The notes under the pieces were generated by a model. That model was not told the origin of the DNA. It saw only the letters and a program-made list of their open reading frames with translations, and made no database searches. Shown piece after piece: positions 24,338-32,833 of a DNA stretch of 57,917 nt; the stretch's first letter is position 1; each line of letters starts with the position of its first letter. The position numbers were made by a program, and so were the translations under genes. The DNA is from an uncultured Oscillospiraceae bacterium (GTDB taxonomy: Bacteria > Bacillota > Clostridia > Oscillospirales > Acutalibacteraceae). The stretch is from the NCBI GenBank assembly GCA_949283785.1, contig CASDTR010000024.1:1-57917 (forward strand). The letters run 5' to 3'.

Positions 24338-25265
24338 CCGATTCGGAAGAATTATAAATTATCTTCGGCTTTCGGTGACGGAAAAGTGTCAGCTCAATTG
24401 CGGTTACTGCCGAAGCGGGGAAGCTTGCAAATGCGGGGATGAGCTTACCGCAGAACAGCTGATTCAGATTTCGAGAGTGTGCGTAAGTTTAGGCATAAGC
24501 AAAATCCGTCTTACAGGCGGGGAACCGCTTATGCGTGGGGATATTATAGATATAGCTGAGGAAATCGGCAAACTGGAAGAGCTGAAAGAGCTCACTATGA
24601 CCACAAACGGCCAAAAGTTAGATCTTTGTGCATCCGAGCTTTATAAGGCGGGTATCAAAAGAATAAATATAAGCCTCGATTCCCTCGACTCGGAGCGTTA
24701 CAAAAGCATGACAGGCGGAAATATAGAAAGAGTTCTTTCCGGGATAGAAGCGGCCAAAAAAACGGGAATGAACCCTGTAAAGATAAATGTGGTGCTGTTA
24801 AAAGGGATAAATGACGGCGAAATGGAAAACTTTTTACGTTTTTCAAAGGAATGCGGTTTGATTTGCAGGTTTATTGAGCTGATGCCCCTTGGAAAGTTCA
24901 GCGAAAATCCTGAGCTTCGCATAACCATGAATGATATTTTGAAGCAGCATCCTGAACTTAAATCAACAGGCAGAGTGTTAGGGGCGGAAAGGGAATTCAG
25001 ATTTGAAAACAGTACGACGGCAGGGATAATTGCGCCTATGAGCGAGCCCTTTTGCGCATCCTGCAACAGAATACGCATACTTTCAGACGGCACCCTGCGT
25101 CCGTGTCTCGGATGTGATTTAGAAATCCCTCTCGGCGGCTTCTTGGGGGGAGCGGATGAAATACTTGCCGCCGAAATAGAAAAGGGAGTTCAGGATAAAC
25201 CTATGAGATATACGATGAGGGACTGTGAAAAGCCTTTTCGTGATATGAGCAGAATCGGAGGATGA
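24330..25265 (+). CDS. moaA: GTP 3',8-cyclase MoaA (radical SAM)
   Basis: MoaA, 311 residues, converts GTP to 3',8-cyclo-GTP with two 4Fe-4S clusters. The SAM cluster is C20xxxC24xxC27 (CQLNCGYC). The second cluster is CASCNRIRILSDGTLRPC near residues 245-262. Also present are RLTGGEPL, ISLDSLDSERY, and the essential C-terminal Gly-Gly (last two residues). ATG 24330 has CGGAGG nine bases upstream and overlaps moaC; an in-frame start at 24306 would add eight residues without a matching site. Confidence 0.95.
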   Translation: MLDRFGRIINYLRLSVTEKCQLNCGYCRSGEACKCGDELTAEQLIQISRVCVSLGISKIRLTGGEPLMRGDIIDIAEEIGKLEELKELTMTTNGQKLDLCASELYKAGIKRINISLDSLDSERYKSMTGGNIERVLSGIEAAKKTGMNPVKINVVLLKGINDGEMENFLRFSKECGLICRFIELMPLGKFSENPELRITMNDILKQHPELKSTGRVLGAEREFRFENSTTAGIIAPMSEPFCASCNRIRILSDGTLRPCLGCDLEIPLGGFLGGADEILAAEIEKGVQDKPMRYTMRDCEKPFRDMSRIGG

Positions 25266-25269
25266 TTTT

Positions 25270-26202
25270 ATGGCAGTTATTGTTTCAATTAATTTAAGTG
25301 AAGAAAAGGGAACCGTGAAGATTCCTCAAAGGGACGGAAGGCTTATTGCCGAAAGAGGACTGGAGGGAGACGCTCATGCGGACGGAAGCAACCGTCAACT
25401 GAGTCTTCTCGCAAGGGAGAGTATTGAGAGATTGGAGAACGAAAGCGGTATTATTCTTGAAAACGGAGTTTTTGCGGAAAATCTAACTACAAAGGGAATA
25501 TCTCTCCATGATATTCCGATAGGCACAAAGCTTTGCGCAGGTCCCTGTCTTTTGGAAGTGACACAGATTGGCAAGGAGTGCCACAATGACTGTGTGATAA
25601 AGCATCGAGTGGGAAAATGCGTGATGCCGCAGGAGGGCGTTTTCTGTAAAATCCTGAGAGGCGGCACTTTGAAACCTGGTCAGTCAATATGGCGTGCTGA
25701 TTCTTTACCGAGAGTTTTTCTGCTGATTGCCAGCGATAAAGCCAGCGCCGGTATAAGAAAGGACGGCTGCGAAAAAGCTTTGAGGGAATTCATAGGGGAC
25801 AGATGTGAGATCGTGGACTGTCAAATCCTCCCCGATGAGCGGAGAGCTATTGCAGACTGCATGGCGGATGTTGCTGATAGTTATGCTGCCGACTTTCTTT
25901 TTACCTGCGGCGGTACGGGCTTTTCTCCCCGTGACGTGACTCCCGAGGCGACCTCGGACATAATAGACCGCAGCGCTCCCGGAATAGCGGAGGCTATGCG
26001 GGCTTACAGTTTTAAAATTACTCCAAATGCTGTCTTATCGAGAGCAAAGGCAGGAATAAGAAAGCAGACTCTTATTGTAAATCTCCCCGGAAGCCCGAAA
26101 GCGGCCTGCGAGTGTCTCGATATAATTTTTCCTGCATTGTATCACGGCTGCGAAGTGCTCAGGGGAGCGGCTTATGAGTGTGGGGGAAAATCAAGTAAAT
26201 AA
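25270..26202 (+). CDS. MOSC domain - MogA/MoaB fusion protein
   Basis: A 310-residue two-domain protein. Residues 1 to ~145 form a MOSC domain (GDAHADGSNRQLSLLA, GVFAENLTTKGISL, IGKECHNDC with its conserved Cys pair), a fold that carries sulfur or metal-sulfur centres in cofactor maturation. Residues ~150-305 are a MogA/MoaB domain (LIASDKASAGIRKDGC, FTCGGTGFSPRDVTPEAT, LIVNLPGSPKAACE), which adenylylates pyranopterin before metal insertion by MoeA. It is the last gene of the operon. AATCGGAGGATG gives an SD ahead of the start. MOSC-MoaB fusions occur in other anaerobes. Confidence 0.92.
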   Translation: MAVIVSINLSEEKGTVKIPQRDGRLIAERGLEGDAHADGSNRQLSLLARESIERLENESGIILENGVFAENLTTKGISLHDIPIGTKLCAGPCLLEVTQIGKECHNDCVIKHRVGKCVMPQEGVFCKILRGGTLKPGQSIWRADSLPRVFLLIASDKASAGIRKDGCEKALREFIGDRCEIVDCQILPDERRAIADCMADVADSYAADFLFTCGGTGFSPRDVTPEATSDIIDRSAPGIAEAMRAYSFKITPNAVLSRAKAGIRKQTLIVNLPGSPKAACECLDIIFPALYHGCEVLRGAAYECGGKSSK

Positions 26203-26328
26203 CCATAAAGACTTCAAGGTTCTGTTTTTACTGTAAATGCAGATTATTGTTTTTGATAATAAGATATTTATGTCAAAAATTAGTTTTATTATAACAGAAG
26301 GAAAATGGTAAAAATCTGATTACAGCAG

Positions 26329-26358
26329 GCGGCAGAAAAGTTCTGCCGCTTTTCCTTT
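26329..26358 (+). terminator. Terminator after the AOR/tungsten operon
   Basis: Perfect 9-bp stem GCGGCAGAA (26329-26337) with TTCTGCCGC (26341-26349), AAG loop, then TTTTCCTTTG. Confidence 0.85.
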
Positions 26359-26422
26359 GTATGTGAGTTATTTTTAGCTAAAAAAATCTATAATGAATTT
26401 GAAATTTAAGAGGTGGACCGAC

Positions 26423-26917
26423 GTGGAATATGTATATAAGAAGGCAGATTCAGTGACATTGGAAAAAATCTGGGATAAGAATATAAAAGGACATGAAGGC
26501 GACAACTGCTGGCTTAAATGGAAAAATGAAATGATTAAATATAACGCTGACGGAAAAGCAGTGACGTTTGTCATACTTTGTGATAATGAACCGATAGGCG
26601 AGGGAACGCTGCTGTTGTCTCCGCAATGTAAAGCCGTACGGCACAGAAAAATACTTTGCGACGGAGAATGTATTGCTAATTTAAATGCTTTAAGAATCCA
26701 AAAGGAATATGAAAATAAAGGACATATTTCAAAACTCCTAAGAGAAATTGAGAAATACGCCCTGAAAAACGGTTATTCTTATTTAAGCATAGGGGTAGAA
26801 GCAAAGGAAACTCGAAACCTTTCGATTTATTTGCACTGGGGTTTTACCGAGTTTATAAAGTCGTATAAAGAGGAAAGAAGGCTCGTACTGTATTACAGAA
26901 AAAAGCTGAGACAGTAA
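26423..26917 (+). CDS. GNAT-family N-acetyltransferase
   Basis: A 164-residue GCN5-type acetyltransferase. The acetyl-CoA region is at about 85-125 (IANLNALRIQKEYENKGHISKLLREIEKYALKNG in part), where Q/RxxGxG/A is degenerate (QKEYENKGHI), and the C-terminal strand-helix is IGVEAKETRNLSIYLHWGFTEF. The substrate cannot be predicted. GTG 26423 is chosen because AAGAGGTGG lies six bases upstream; the longer reading from ATG 26393 has no ribosome site. It stands alone between the tungsten operon and a convergent hypothetical pair. Confidence 0.8.
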   Translation: MEYVYKKADSVTLEKIWDKNIKGHEGDNCWLKWKNEMIKYNADGKAVTFVILCDNEPIGEGTLLLSPQCKAVRHRKILCDGECIANLNALRIQKEYENKGHISKLLREIEKYALKNGYSYLSIGVEAKETRNLSIYLHWGFTEFIKSYKEERRLVLYYRKKLRQ

Positions 26918-26924
26918 ACAGCGG

Positions 26925-27284
26925 TTACTTTTTATTAAGCCTATAAACGTTTTTTCCGTTTTCTCTAATCTCTGTTATTTCCTTCTGTGTTACCATGTAT
27001 GGCAGAAGCAGGTCAATAAATTCATCAGGATTTGTGACAGCTATTGTGCGTCTTGAGAAAGCGGGCGTCGCTTTAAGGTTCTTAATAAGCTCTCTTAGTT
27101 CAAACCGTGTCATCCCTTCGCTTTGCCGCAGGGCTTTTTTTATTTTAGCTGCTCCTTTTGAATAAAGCAGTTTGGTGTCATCCTTAGCTGTGCGCTGAGA
27201 TCTGACAAGTCCCCAGCCGTATATGATCATTGTTGCCGCCGTAAACATCAGAACATAGGGGAGATAGGAAAGGATTTCTTTCAT
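26925..27284 (-). CDS. Small membrane-anchored protein, winged-helix-like C-terminus
   Basis: An unrecognised protein of 119 residues. It has one N-terminal membrane helix (~6-27, YLPYVLMFTAATMIIYGWGL), then a Lys/Arg-rich cytoplasmic region. A helix-rich segment (ELRELIKNL ... FIDLLLPYMVTQKEITEIRENGKNVYRL in parts) resembles a winged-helix module by pattern only. The start overlaps the stop of the PqqD-like gene (ATGA), with GGAGG upstream, so the two are co-translated and probably work together. Confidence 0.6.
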   Translation of the reverse strand: MKEILSYLPYVLMFTAATMIIYGWGLVRSQRTAKDDTKLLYSKGAAKIKKALRQSEGMTRFELRELIKNLKATPAFSRRTIAVTNPDEFIDLLLPYMVTQKEITEIRENGKNVYRLNKK

Positions 27285-27637
27285 TTCGCGCTTTCCTCCA
27301 TCCATGTAATAAACCCGTTGTCATGGAGAATCTCCAAAAATTTTATGACCCTTGAAAGAGCCTTTTCCATATCAGGATAGGCTTTTTCTGTTTTCAGGGC
27401 AACATCATAAACATTTGATTTTCCGTCTACGGCGTTCCATACAAAGCTGCCGTATTCATCCATTTTGATTTGGCTGACGCGGGGTTTATGAAAAAACTTC
27501 TGAGCTATTTTATGATAAAATCCTGTCCATTCTTTAAACAGGACTACAACTCCGTCCTCATTTGTCTTGAATTCCACCTCAGGATTTTTTACGGGCACAA
27601 ATTCCAAATAGTTTTGCTTTTTTGATTTTCGGGACAT
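27281..27637 (-). CDS. PqqD-like (peptide chaperone fold) protein
   Basis: A 118-residue protein resembling the PqqD family, small winged-helix-like domains that in RiPP pathways present a precursor peptide to a radical SAM enzyme. Recognised parts are a basic N-terminus, AQKFFHKPRVSQIKMDEYGSFVWNAVDG, then VYDVALKTEKAYPD and a helix ending in LEILHDNGFI. No radical SAM partner or precursor peptide is visible nearby, so a RiPP role is unsupported. AAGGAG is eight bases before the ATG. An IS110 element begins just upstream and may have removed its original promoter region. Confidence 0.7.
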   Translation of the reverse strand: MSRKSKKQNYLEFVPVKNPEVEFKTNEDGVVVLFKEWTGFYHKIAQKFFHKPRVSQIKMDEYGSFVWNAVDGKSNVYDVALKTEKAYPDMEKALSRVIKFLEILHDNGFITWMEESAK

Positions 27638-27689
27638 ATCTTTTTATGCTCCTTGTATTATAGAGTAGTAGTTATTAGAGCCCCTCTCC

Positions 27690-27779
27690 AAGGGCTGTGC
27701 TACACTGTAAGGGATGTTGTGGATTGGTGCAAAACTCCTACCACAAGATGGTTCTTGAAAGGTTCCAACCACAGCCCTT
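27690..27779 (+). ncRNA. Candidate IS110 bridge (seek) RNA
   Basis: AAGGGCTGTG (27690-27699) pairs perfectly with CACAGCCCTT (27770-27779). Inside, TTGTGG (27717-27722) pairs with CCACAA (27741-27746) around an 18-nt loop, leaving two long unpaired strands (27700-27716 and 27747-27769). An outer stem holding a large internal loop in the 5' end of an IS110 element is the layout described for bridge RNAs. The unpaired 3' strand contains CTTGAAAG (27754-27761), the reverse complement of CTTTCAAG in the right flank (29192-29199). RNA limits are not known. Confidence 0.4.
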
Positions 27780-27891
27780 TGCAGTTTTGTTAATCAGTTA
27801 AATACCGCCAGACGGTTTATGTGGAACAAGGCTACAAAAGCAAAGTGTTCTGTGGAACAGCATCACAAATATACCGTTGGAGGTTTTTGGA

Positions 27892-29070
27892 ATGATTGAT
27901 TCTGTTGGTATCGATGTGGCAAAGGATAAGCACGACTGCTTTATCCAGAGTTCTGAGGGCGAAGTCCTGGCGGATGTGTTTACCATCTCTAACAATATGG
28001 ATGGATTCAATATCCTGCTGGAGAAAATCCGGACCTGCACCTCCCCCCAGGACAAAATAAAGGTAGGGCTTGAGGCTACCGGGCATTACAGCTACAATCT
28101 GCTGGGGTTTCTTTTGGACAATGGTCTGGCCACCTATGTCTTGAACCCTTTACGCACAAACCTCTACCGCAAAAGTCTCAGCCTCAGAAAGACCAAAACC
28201 GACCGGGTAGATGCACGAACGATTGCGGCTATGCTGTTATCCGATGCAGGCCTCAAACCCTACACAGATACAGCATACCACAACGAGGAACTAAAGTCAC
28301 TCACCAGATATCGTTTTGACAAAGTAAAAGAGCGTGCCAAGCTGAAAAGCTCGGTTTCCAGACTGGTCTGCATCCTGTTTCCTGAGTTGGAGAAGCTGGT
28401 TCCAATGCTCCACATGGTCTCTGTCTATGCCCTGCTGGAGGAGTTTCCGGGAGCCAAACAGATTGCCGGAGCACACCTGACAAGGCTGAAATCCCTTCTC
28501 GCGAATGCCTCAAAGGGACGCTACAAGCGGGATATGGCGGTATCGATTCGGGATGCCGCACGAAACTCCATTGGTTCTAAAATGCCTGCCAAGTCCCTGG
28601 AATTACAGCACACCATCCGGCTCATCCGGGAACTGGATGCTGAGATCGACGAGATCGAAGCGGAGATCGAGACTATGATGGAGGAAATCCATTCTCCCAT
28701 CACCACCATTCCAGGCATTGGCTGCCGCATGGGAGCCATGATCCTGGCGGAGGCCGGGGATCTTTCTCGCTTTGACTCTCCAGATAAGCTGCTGGCTTAC
28801 GCTGGAATGTCACCGTCTACTTACCAATCCGGGCAACTGAAAAACTGTTACCCACACATGGAGAAACGGGGCTCCAGATACCTGCGTTACGCACTTTTCA
28901 ACGCCACCAAATATGTCTGCCTTTGGGACCCAACCTTTTCCACTTATCTGGCAAAGAAACGGGCAGAGGGCAAGCACTACAATGTAGCCATTTCCCACGC
29001 AGCCAAGAAGCTGGTGCGGCTTATCTTCGCCATGGAGAAATCCAGGCAACCCTATCGCTCTGTAACCTGA
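27892..29070 (+). CDS. IS110-family transposase (DEDD recombinase)
   Basis: A 392-residue transposase. The N-terminal RuvC-like DEDD domain opens with VGIDVAKDKHDCF (D8) and carries GLEATGHYS and KTDRVDARTIA. The C-terminal transposase-20 domain has the helix-hairpin PGIGCRMGAMILAEAGDLSRF and AYAGMSPSTYQSGQ, with the Ser residue expected of IS110 enzymes (SPSTYQSG). Both domains are complete with no frameshift, so the element may be active. ATG 27892 follows GGAGG; an in-frame ATG at 27877 overlaps this site. Confidence 0.95.
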   Translation: MIDSVGIDVAKDKHDCFIQSSEGEVLADVFTISNNMDGFNILLEKIRTCTSPQDKIKVGLEATGHYSYNLLGFLLDNGLATYVLNPLRTNLYRKSLSLRKTKTDRVDARTIAAMLLSDAGLKPYTDTAYHNEELKSLTRYRFDKVKERAKLKSSVSRLVCILFPELEKLVPMLHMVSVYALLEEFPGAKQIAGAHLTRLKSLLANASKGRYKRDMAVSIRDAARNSIGSKMPAKSLELQHTIRLIRELDAEIDEIEAEIETMMEEIHSPITTIPGIGCRMGAMILAEAGDLSRFDSPDKLLAYAGMSPSTYQSGQLKNCYPHMEKRGSRYLRYALFNATKYVCLWDPTFSTYLAKKRAEGKHYNVAISHAAKKLVRLIFAMEKSRQPYRSVT

Positions 29071-29203
29071 GCGGCAACCACTTGAATTGCCAGCAGGGGT
29101 CTGACAAGACCTCAGCTTTGCTATGCCCTTTTTGAACCAGCTGTGTTTGACCACCACCATTCATTTTGAGGGTTGACTTTTAATAGTTAATCTTTCAAGT
29201 AAA

Positions 29204-29232
29204 ACCGGTCTGCTCAGACAGAACAGACCGGT
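29204..29232 (-). terminator. Terminator of the OPT transporter gene
   Basis: ACCGGTCTG (29204-29212) with CAGACCGGT (29224-29232). On the minus strand this is followed by a TTTT run, as expected for a terminator of the minus-strand gene. Confidence 0.85.
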
Positions 29233-29252
29233 AAAATAATTAAAGCATCAGA

Positions 29253-31151
29253 TTATTTTTCTGCGCTTTTCTTTTTTCTGCCGAAACAGACATAAGCAAG
29301 CGAGAGAAGCAGAAGAGCAAATACGATCAGACCGCCGATTTTGCCGATTGAAAAATACTTGGAAACATCAATCTGGATGTTAAGAGCCGCTAAAGCAGCA
29401 AGGATAATTCCCATGAGACCCTCACCTGCAATAAGACCGGATGTATAAAGAGTTCCTCTTTCTGTTCCCGACTTGTGTTCCTCGTCGGAAATGCCTTTTT
29501 TGCGATCAACAAACCAGCGTACAACGCCTCCTGCCATGATTCCGGCGCTGAGGCTGAAGGGAAGGTACATTCCGACAGCGAAGGGCATAACGGGTATTTT
29601 AAGGATTTCAACTACGATAGCAATAAATACACCGATAAGAATAAGTGCCCAGGGAAGCTCAGCGTTCATTATTCCTTCAACAAGCATTTTCATCATAGTT
29701 GCTTGAGGAGCAGGTATTTCTTTACCGCCGAACTCCCATGCGGAGTTGAGAAGGTTAAGGACGAAACCTATTGAGGCAGCAGATACTACCACGCCTATGA
29801 TTTCACCTATCTGCTGCTTTTTAGGAGTTGCTCCCACAATGAAGCCTGTTTTAAGATCCTGAGAACAGTCGCCGGCAATTGCAGCGATAACGCATATGAT
29901 TCCGCCTATGGCGATAGCACCAGTCATACCTGTGACGCCAACGGTTCCTGTGGATTTAAGCAAAATGGTAGTAATGATTATGGTTGCTATGGCCATACCT
30001 GAAACAGGGTTGTTTGAAGAACCGATGAGTCCGACCATACGAGAGGAAACAGTGGCGAAGAAGAAACCGAAAACAACAACAATAATTGCACCAAGAAGGT
30101 TTACGGGGAAGGCAGGAAGGAGCCAAATTGCTATTGCGATGACAACCATGGTGATTATGAGGGCAGGCATGGGAATGTCTCTTTCAGTGCGAAGGGACGA
30201 GGGACCCGTTGTGCGCTTGCCCATACTCTGCATGGCTTTTTTGAAAGTCTTAATGATAAGAGGCATGCTCTTAATAAGGCTTATAATACCGCCGGTGGCA
30301 ACTGCGCCGGCTCCGATATATTTGACATAGGTTCCCCAAAGGTCACCGGGGGCAAGGGTTGAAATCGGATCTGTGCCCGGGAAAATGGTTGCATCAGCGC
30401 CGAAGAGCGCAATAATAGGCATTATTACGAACCAGCTTAATGCACCACCGGCAAAAAGATAGCTTGAAATTTTTGTTCCGCAGATGTAGCCTACGCCGGC
30501 AAGGGCGGGCAAAACCTGGATTCCGACGGAAGAACCTTTATAAGAGGAAATATCATAGCCTATTTCACTGGGGAAAACTTTTAAGCCGTCAGTAATGAAC
30601 TTGTAAAGAGCAGAAATTCCGAGACCTGCAAAAACGATGCCGGCTTTGCTTCCGCCTTCTTCTCCGGCAAGAAGAACCTCGGCACAGGCCGTACCTTCCG
30701 GGAAGGGAAGTGTTCCGTGTTCTTCAACTATGAGAGCCTGGCGGAGGGGGACCATGAACACAACGCCGAGTATACCGCCGACAAGAGCTACAAGAGCAAG
30801 AGTGATAATGCTCGGTGTGCTGATCGTGCCTTCCTTTGCCCATATAAAGAGGGCAGGGAGTGTGAAAATGGCGCCTGCTGCAACAGATTCACCAGCGGAA
30901 CCGATTGTCTGAACTATGTTGTTTTCGAGAATGGAATCTCTGCGCAGGATAATTCTGATAATTCCCATTGACAAAACAGCGGCCGGAATGGAGGCGGAAA
31001 TGGTCATTCCTACACGCAGTCCGAGATAAGCATTTGCCGCGCCGAATACTACAGCGAGTATTATGCCGATGATAATAGATGTCACTGTGAATTCAGGGAC
31101 AATGCGATCAGCAGCAATATACGGCTTAAAGTCGTTGTTTTTGTTTGACAT
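29253..31151 (-). CDS. OPT-family oligopeptide transporter
   Basis: A 632-residue polytopic membrane protein with roughly 14-16 hydrophobic segments, of the OPT family of proton-driven peptide (or metal-chelate) importers. Typical stretches are GAANAYLGLRVGMTISASIPAAVLSMG, GSAGESVAAGAIFTLPAL (parts, ~40-110), GGDCSQDLKTGFIVGATPKKQQIGE in part (~415-445) and GSSNNPVSGM. GGGG precedes the ATG. The next gene is a dipeptidase, so uptake of small peptides followed by hydrolysis is the likely joint job. Substrate range is unknown. Confidence 0.9.
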   Translation of the reverse strand: MSNKNNDFKPYIAADRIVPEFTVTSIIIGIILAVVFGAANAYLGLRVGMTISASIPAAVLSMGIIRIILRRDSILENNIVQTIGSAGESVAAGAIFTLPALFIWAKEGTISTPSIITLALVALVGGILGVVFMVPLRQALIVEEHGTLPFPEGTACAEVLLAGEEGGSKAGIVFAGLGISALYKFITDGLKVFPSEIGYDISSYKGSSVGIQVLPALAGVGYICGTKISSYLFAGGALSWFVIMPIIALFGADATIFPGTDPISTLAPGDLWGTYVKYIGAGAVATGGIISLIKSMPLIIKTFKKAMQSMGKRTTGPSSLRTERDIPMPALIITMVVIAIAIWLLPAFPVNLLGAIIVVVFGFFFATVSSRMVGLIGSSNNPVSGMAIATIIITTILLKSTGTVGVTGMTGAIAIGGIICVIAAIAGDCSQDLKTGFIVGATPKKQQIGEIIGVVVSAASIGFVLNLLNSAWEFGGKEIPAPQATMMKMLVEGIMNAELPWALILIGVFIAIVVEILKIPVMPFAVGMYLPFSLSAGIMAGGVVRWFVDRKKGISDEEHKSGTERGTLYTSGLIAGEGLMGIILAALAALNIQIDVSKYFSIGKIGGLIVFALLLLSLAYVCFGRKKKSAEK

Positions 31152-31193
31152 ATTCTAAACCCCTTTCTGAAACGTGGGTGATTTTATGAATAA

Positions 31194-31202
31194 ATTATAA
31201 CA
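31194..31202 (-). promoter_or_regulatory. Extended -10 promoter of the OPT gene
   Basis: On the minus strand this reads TG-T-TATAAT, a full extended -10. No convincing -35 sits 17 bp upstream. It lies about 45 bp ahead of the start codon. Confidence 0.55.
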
Positions 31203-31276
31203 TTTTTAGACATAAAGAACATCAATATTTTGACAAAACTTTGTTTTTGATAAAAGAATACAAAAACCGAATATTC

Positions 31277-32734
31277 TCATTGTGCGAGTTGCTCAAGGAC
31301 TTTTGTGAGAAGAACATAGAAACGTTCAAATGAATCCAAGGGTAAATACTCGTCAGGCGTATGGCAGCCTTTTATAGTAGGTCCGACGGCTATCGCGTCA
31401 AGTCCGGGTATGGCATCAGAGAAAAGGCCGCACTCGAGACCTGCATGAATCGCCTCTATTTTAAGTTCATTATTAAACAGTTCTTTATAAGTTTTGCAGA
31501 ATACCTCTCTTATGGGCGAATCGTCTTTAAAAGCCCAGCCCGGATATTGTCCGGAGATTTCGGTATCAAAGCCGAAGGTGTCAGCCAGCAGCTTTAATGT
31601 ATCCTTTGTCTCCTGCTGAAGGGAAGCTACAGAACTTCTCGGTGCAAATACCAATTTCATGTTTTCGTTTTCCGCAGAGATAATTCCCAAATTTAGAGAA
31701 GTGACTACAAAATATCCCTGCTTAGGGTTTCGGCGGCGTATACCGTTAGGGGCGAGGCAAAGAGCGTTTATCAGAGCTTTGGTATCTTTTTCCGAAAATA
31801 CCGAAATATTTCCGCTTTCACAAACCGTTATTTCATATTTGAAATCGGGTTCGGCAGATACTATTTCCTCGGAAAACTCACGGCACATTTTCTCTGTTGT
31901 TTTTGCTGCTTCTTGTGCGGCTTCAGTCTCTTTAAAACATATACTGGCCACACATTCACGCGGAATCGCGTTATCTTTGGTTCCGCCGCTGAAAGACACA
32001 AGCAGAGCCTGCTTATTTTGAGATATTCTGTAAAGGAGACGTCCCATCAGTTTATTGGCATTGTATCTTTCTTTATCAATATCGGTTCCGGAATGACCGC
32101 CCAGAAGCCCCGAAAAGGATATTGTTATGACGCTGCCACAAGCCGTTTCTTTAACTGCTTTTCGTGTAAGGGTATATCTCATTCCACCTGCGCAGCTGAC
32201 GGTTGCGACTCCCTCTTCTTCGGAGTCGAGGTTTATCATGGTGCGCGCTTTGAGAAGAGACTTGTCCAGAGTGACGGCGCCGTTAAGGCCAACTTCCTCT
32301 TCCGTTGTAAATACGCATTCAATGGGCGGATGCTTTAGGGAATCATCGTCAAGAATGGCCATCATAAGCGCTGCGGCAGCACCGTTATCTCCGCCGAGAG
32401 TTGTGCCGTCGGCACGAAGAATACCGTTTTCGACGATCAATTTAATGCCGTCTTTATCAAAATCATGTACAACGCCTGCTTTCTTTTCACAGACCATGTC
32501 AAGGTGTCCCTGAAGCATTACGGCGGGTTTGGCCTCTGCTCCCGAAGAGGCGCGCTTTTTAATTACAACGTTATAAGCGTTATCCTGATACGCTTCGAGG
32601 TTTCTTTCCTTTGCAAAAGTTACGAGGAAATCGCTTAACGCTTTTTCGTTGCCCGAGTTTCTCGGAATTGCGCTGATATCTTCAAAAAAACGGAAAAGTG
32701 ATTCCGGTTGATAGCCTTTAATTTTGTACTCCAT
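31277..32734 (-). CDS. pepD: Aminoacyl-histidine dipeptidase PepD (M20 family)
   Basis: A 485-residue cytosolic metallodipeptidase with broad Xaa-His and dipeptide activity in relatives. The two-zinc site motifs are present: GHLDMVCEK (His and Asp), LGGDNGAAAALM (bridging Asp), FTTEEEVGLNGA (catalytic and ligand Glu), NLDSEEEG (Asp ligand) and a C-terminal GPTIKGCHTPDEYL (His ligand). The lid domain with GLLGGHSGTDIDKERYNANKLMGRLL in part is complete. AAGGAG is ten bases before the ATG. It is read in the same direction as the OPT gene downstream but has its own promoter; OPT has its own too. Confidence 0.95.
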   Translation of the reverse strand: MEYKIKGYQPESLFRFFEDISAIPRNSGNEKALSDFLVTFAKERNLEAYQDNAYNVVIKKRASSGAEAKPAVMLQGHLDMVCEKKAGVVHDFDKDGIKLIVENGILRADGTTLGGDNGAAAALMMAILDDDSLKHPPIECVFTTEEEVGLNGAVTLDKSLLKARTMINLDSEEEGVATVSCAGGMRYTLTRKAVKETACGSVITISFSGLLGGHSGTDIDKERYNANKLMGRLLYRISQNKQALLVSFSGGTKDNAIPRECVASICFKETEAAQEAAKTTEKMCREFSEEIVSAEPDFKYEITVCESGNISVFSEKDTKALINALCLAPNGIRRRNPKQGYFVVTSLNLGIISAENENMKLVFAPRSSVASLQQETKDTLKLLADTFGFDTEISGQYPGWAFKDDSPIREVFCKTYKELFNNELKIEAIHAGLECGLFSDAIPGLDAIAVGPTIKGCHTPDEYLPLDSFERFYVLLTKVLEQLAQ

Positions 32735-32804
32735 AATTGCATACTCCTTAATAAAACGTCATAATAAAAAACAAAATCTTGGTTGTGATTGTATTGCTGA
32801 TATT

Positions 32805-32833
32805 ATTTTATCATATCTCAAAGATAAAGACAA
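32805..32833 (-). promoter_or_regulatory. Sigma-A type promoter of pepD
   Basis: On the minus strand: TTGTCT, a 17-bp spacer and TAAAAT, with TG one base ahead of the -10. It lies about 70 bp upstream of the pepD ATG. The gene-free stretch 32735-33084 otherwise holds only the tRNA promoter on the other strand. Confidence 0.7.

Larger units (their letters stand above)
27663..29191 (+). mobile_element. IS110-family insertion sequence (ends approximate)
   Basis: A single transposase gene with about 230 bp of non-coding DNA before it and ~120 bp after it. IS110 elements usually lack clear inverted repeats and target duplications, so the borders are estimates. The right border is placed before CTTTCAAG (29192-29199), which joins the T run of the OPT gene's terminator and so is probably host DNA. 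Codon use and GC content are visibly different from the flanking genes. It separates the PqqD-like gene from the OPT gene without interrupting either. Confidence 0.75.

Noticed and set aside
26925-27637. RiPP biosynthetic cluster around the PqqD-like gene
   Set aside because: No radical SAM enzyme, precursor peptide or export gene is present within several kilobases on either side.
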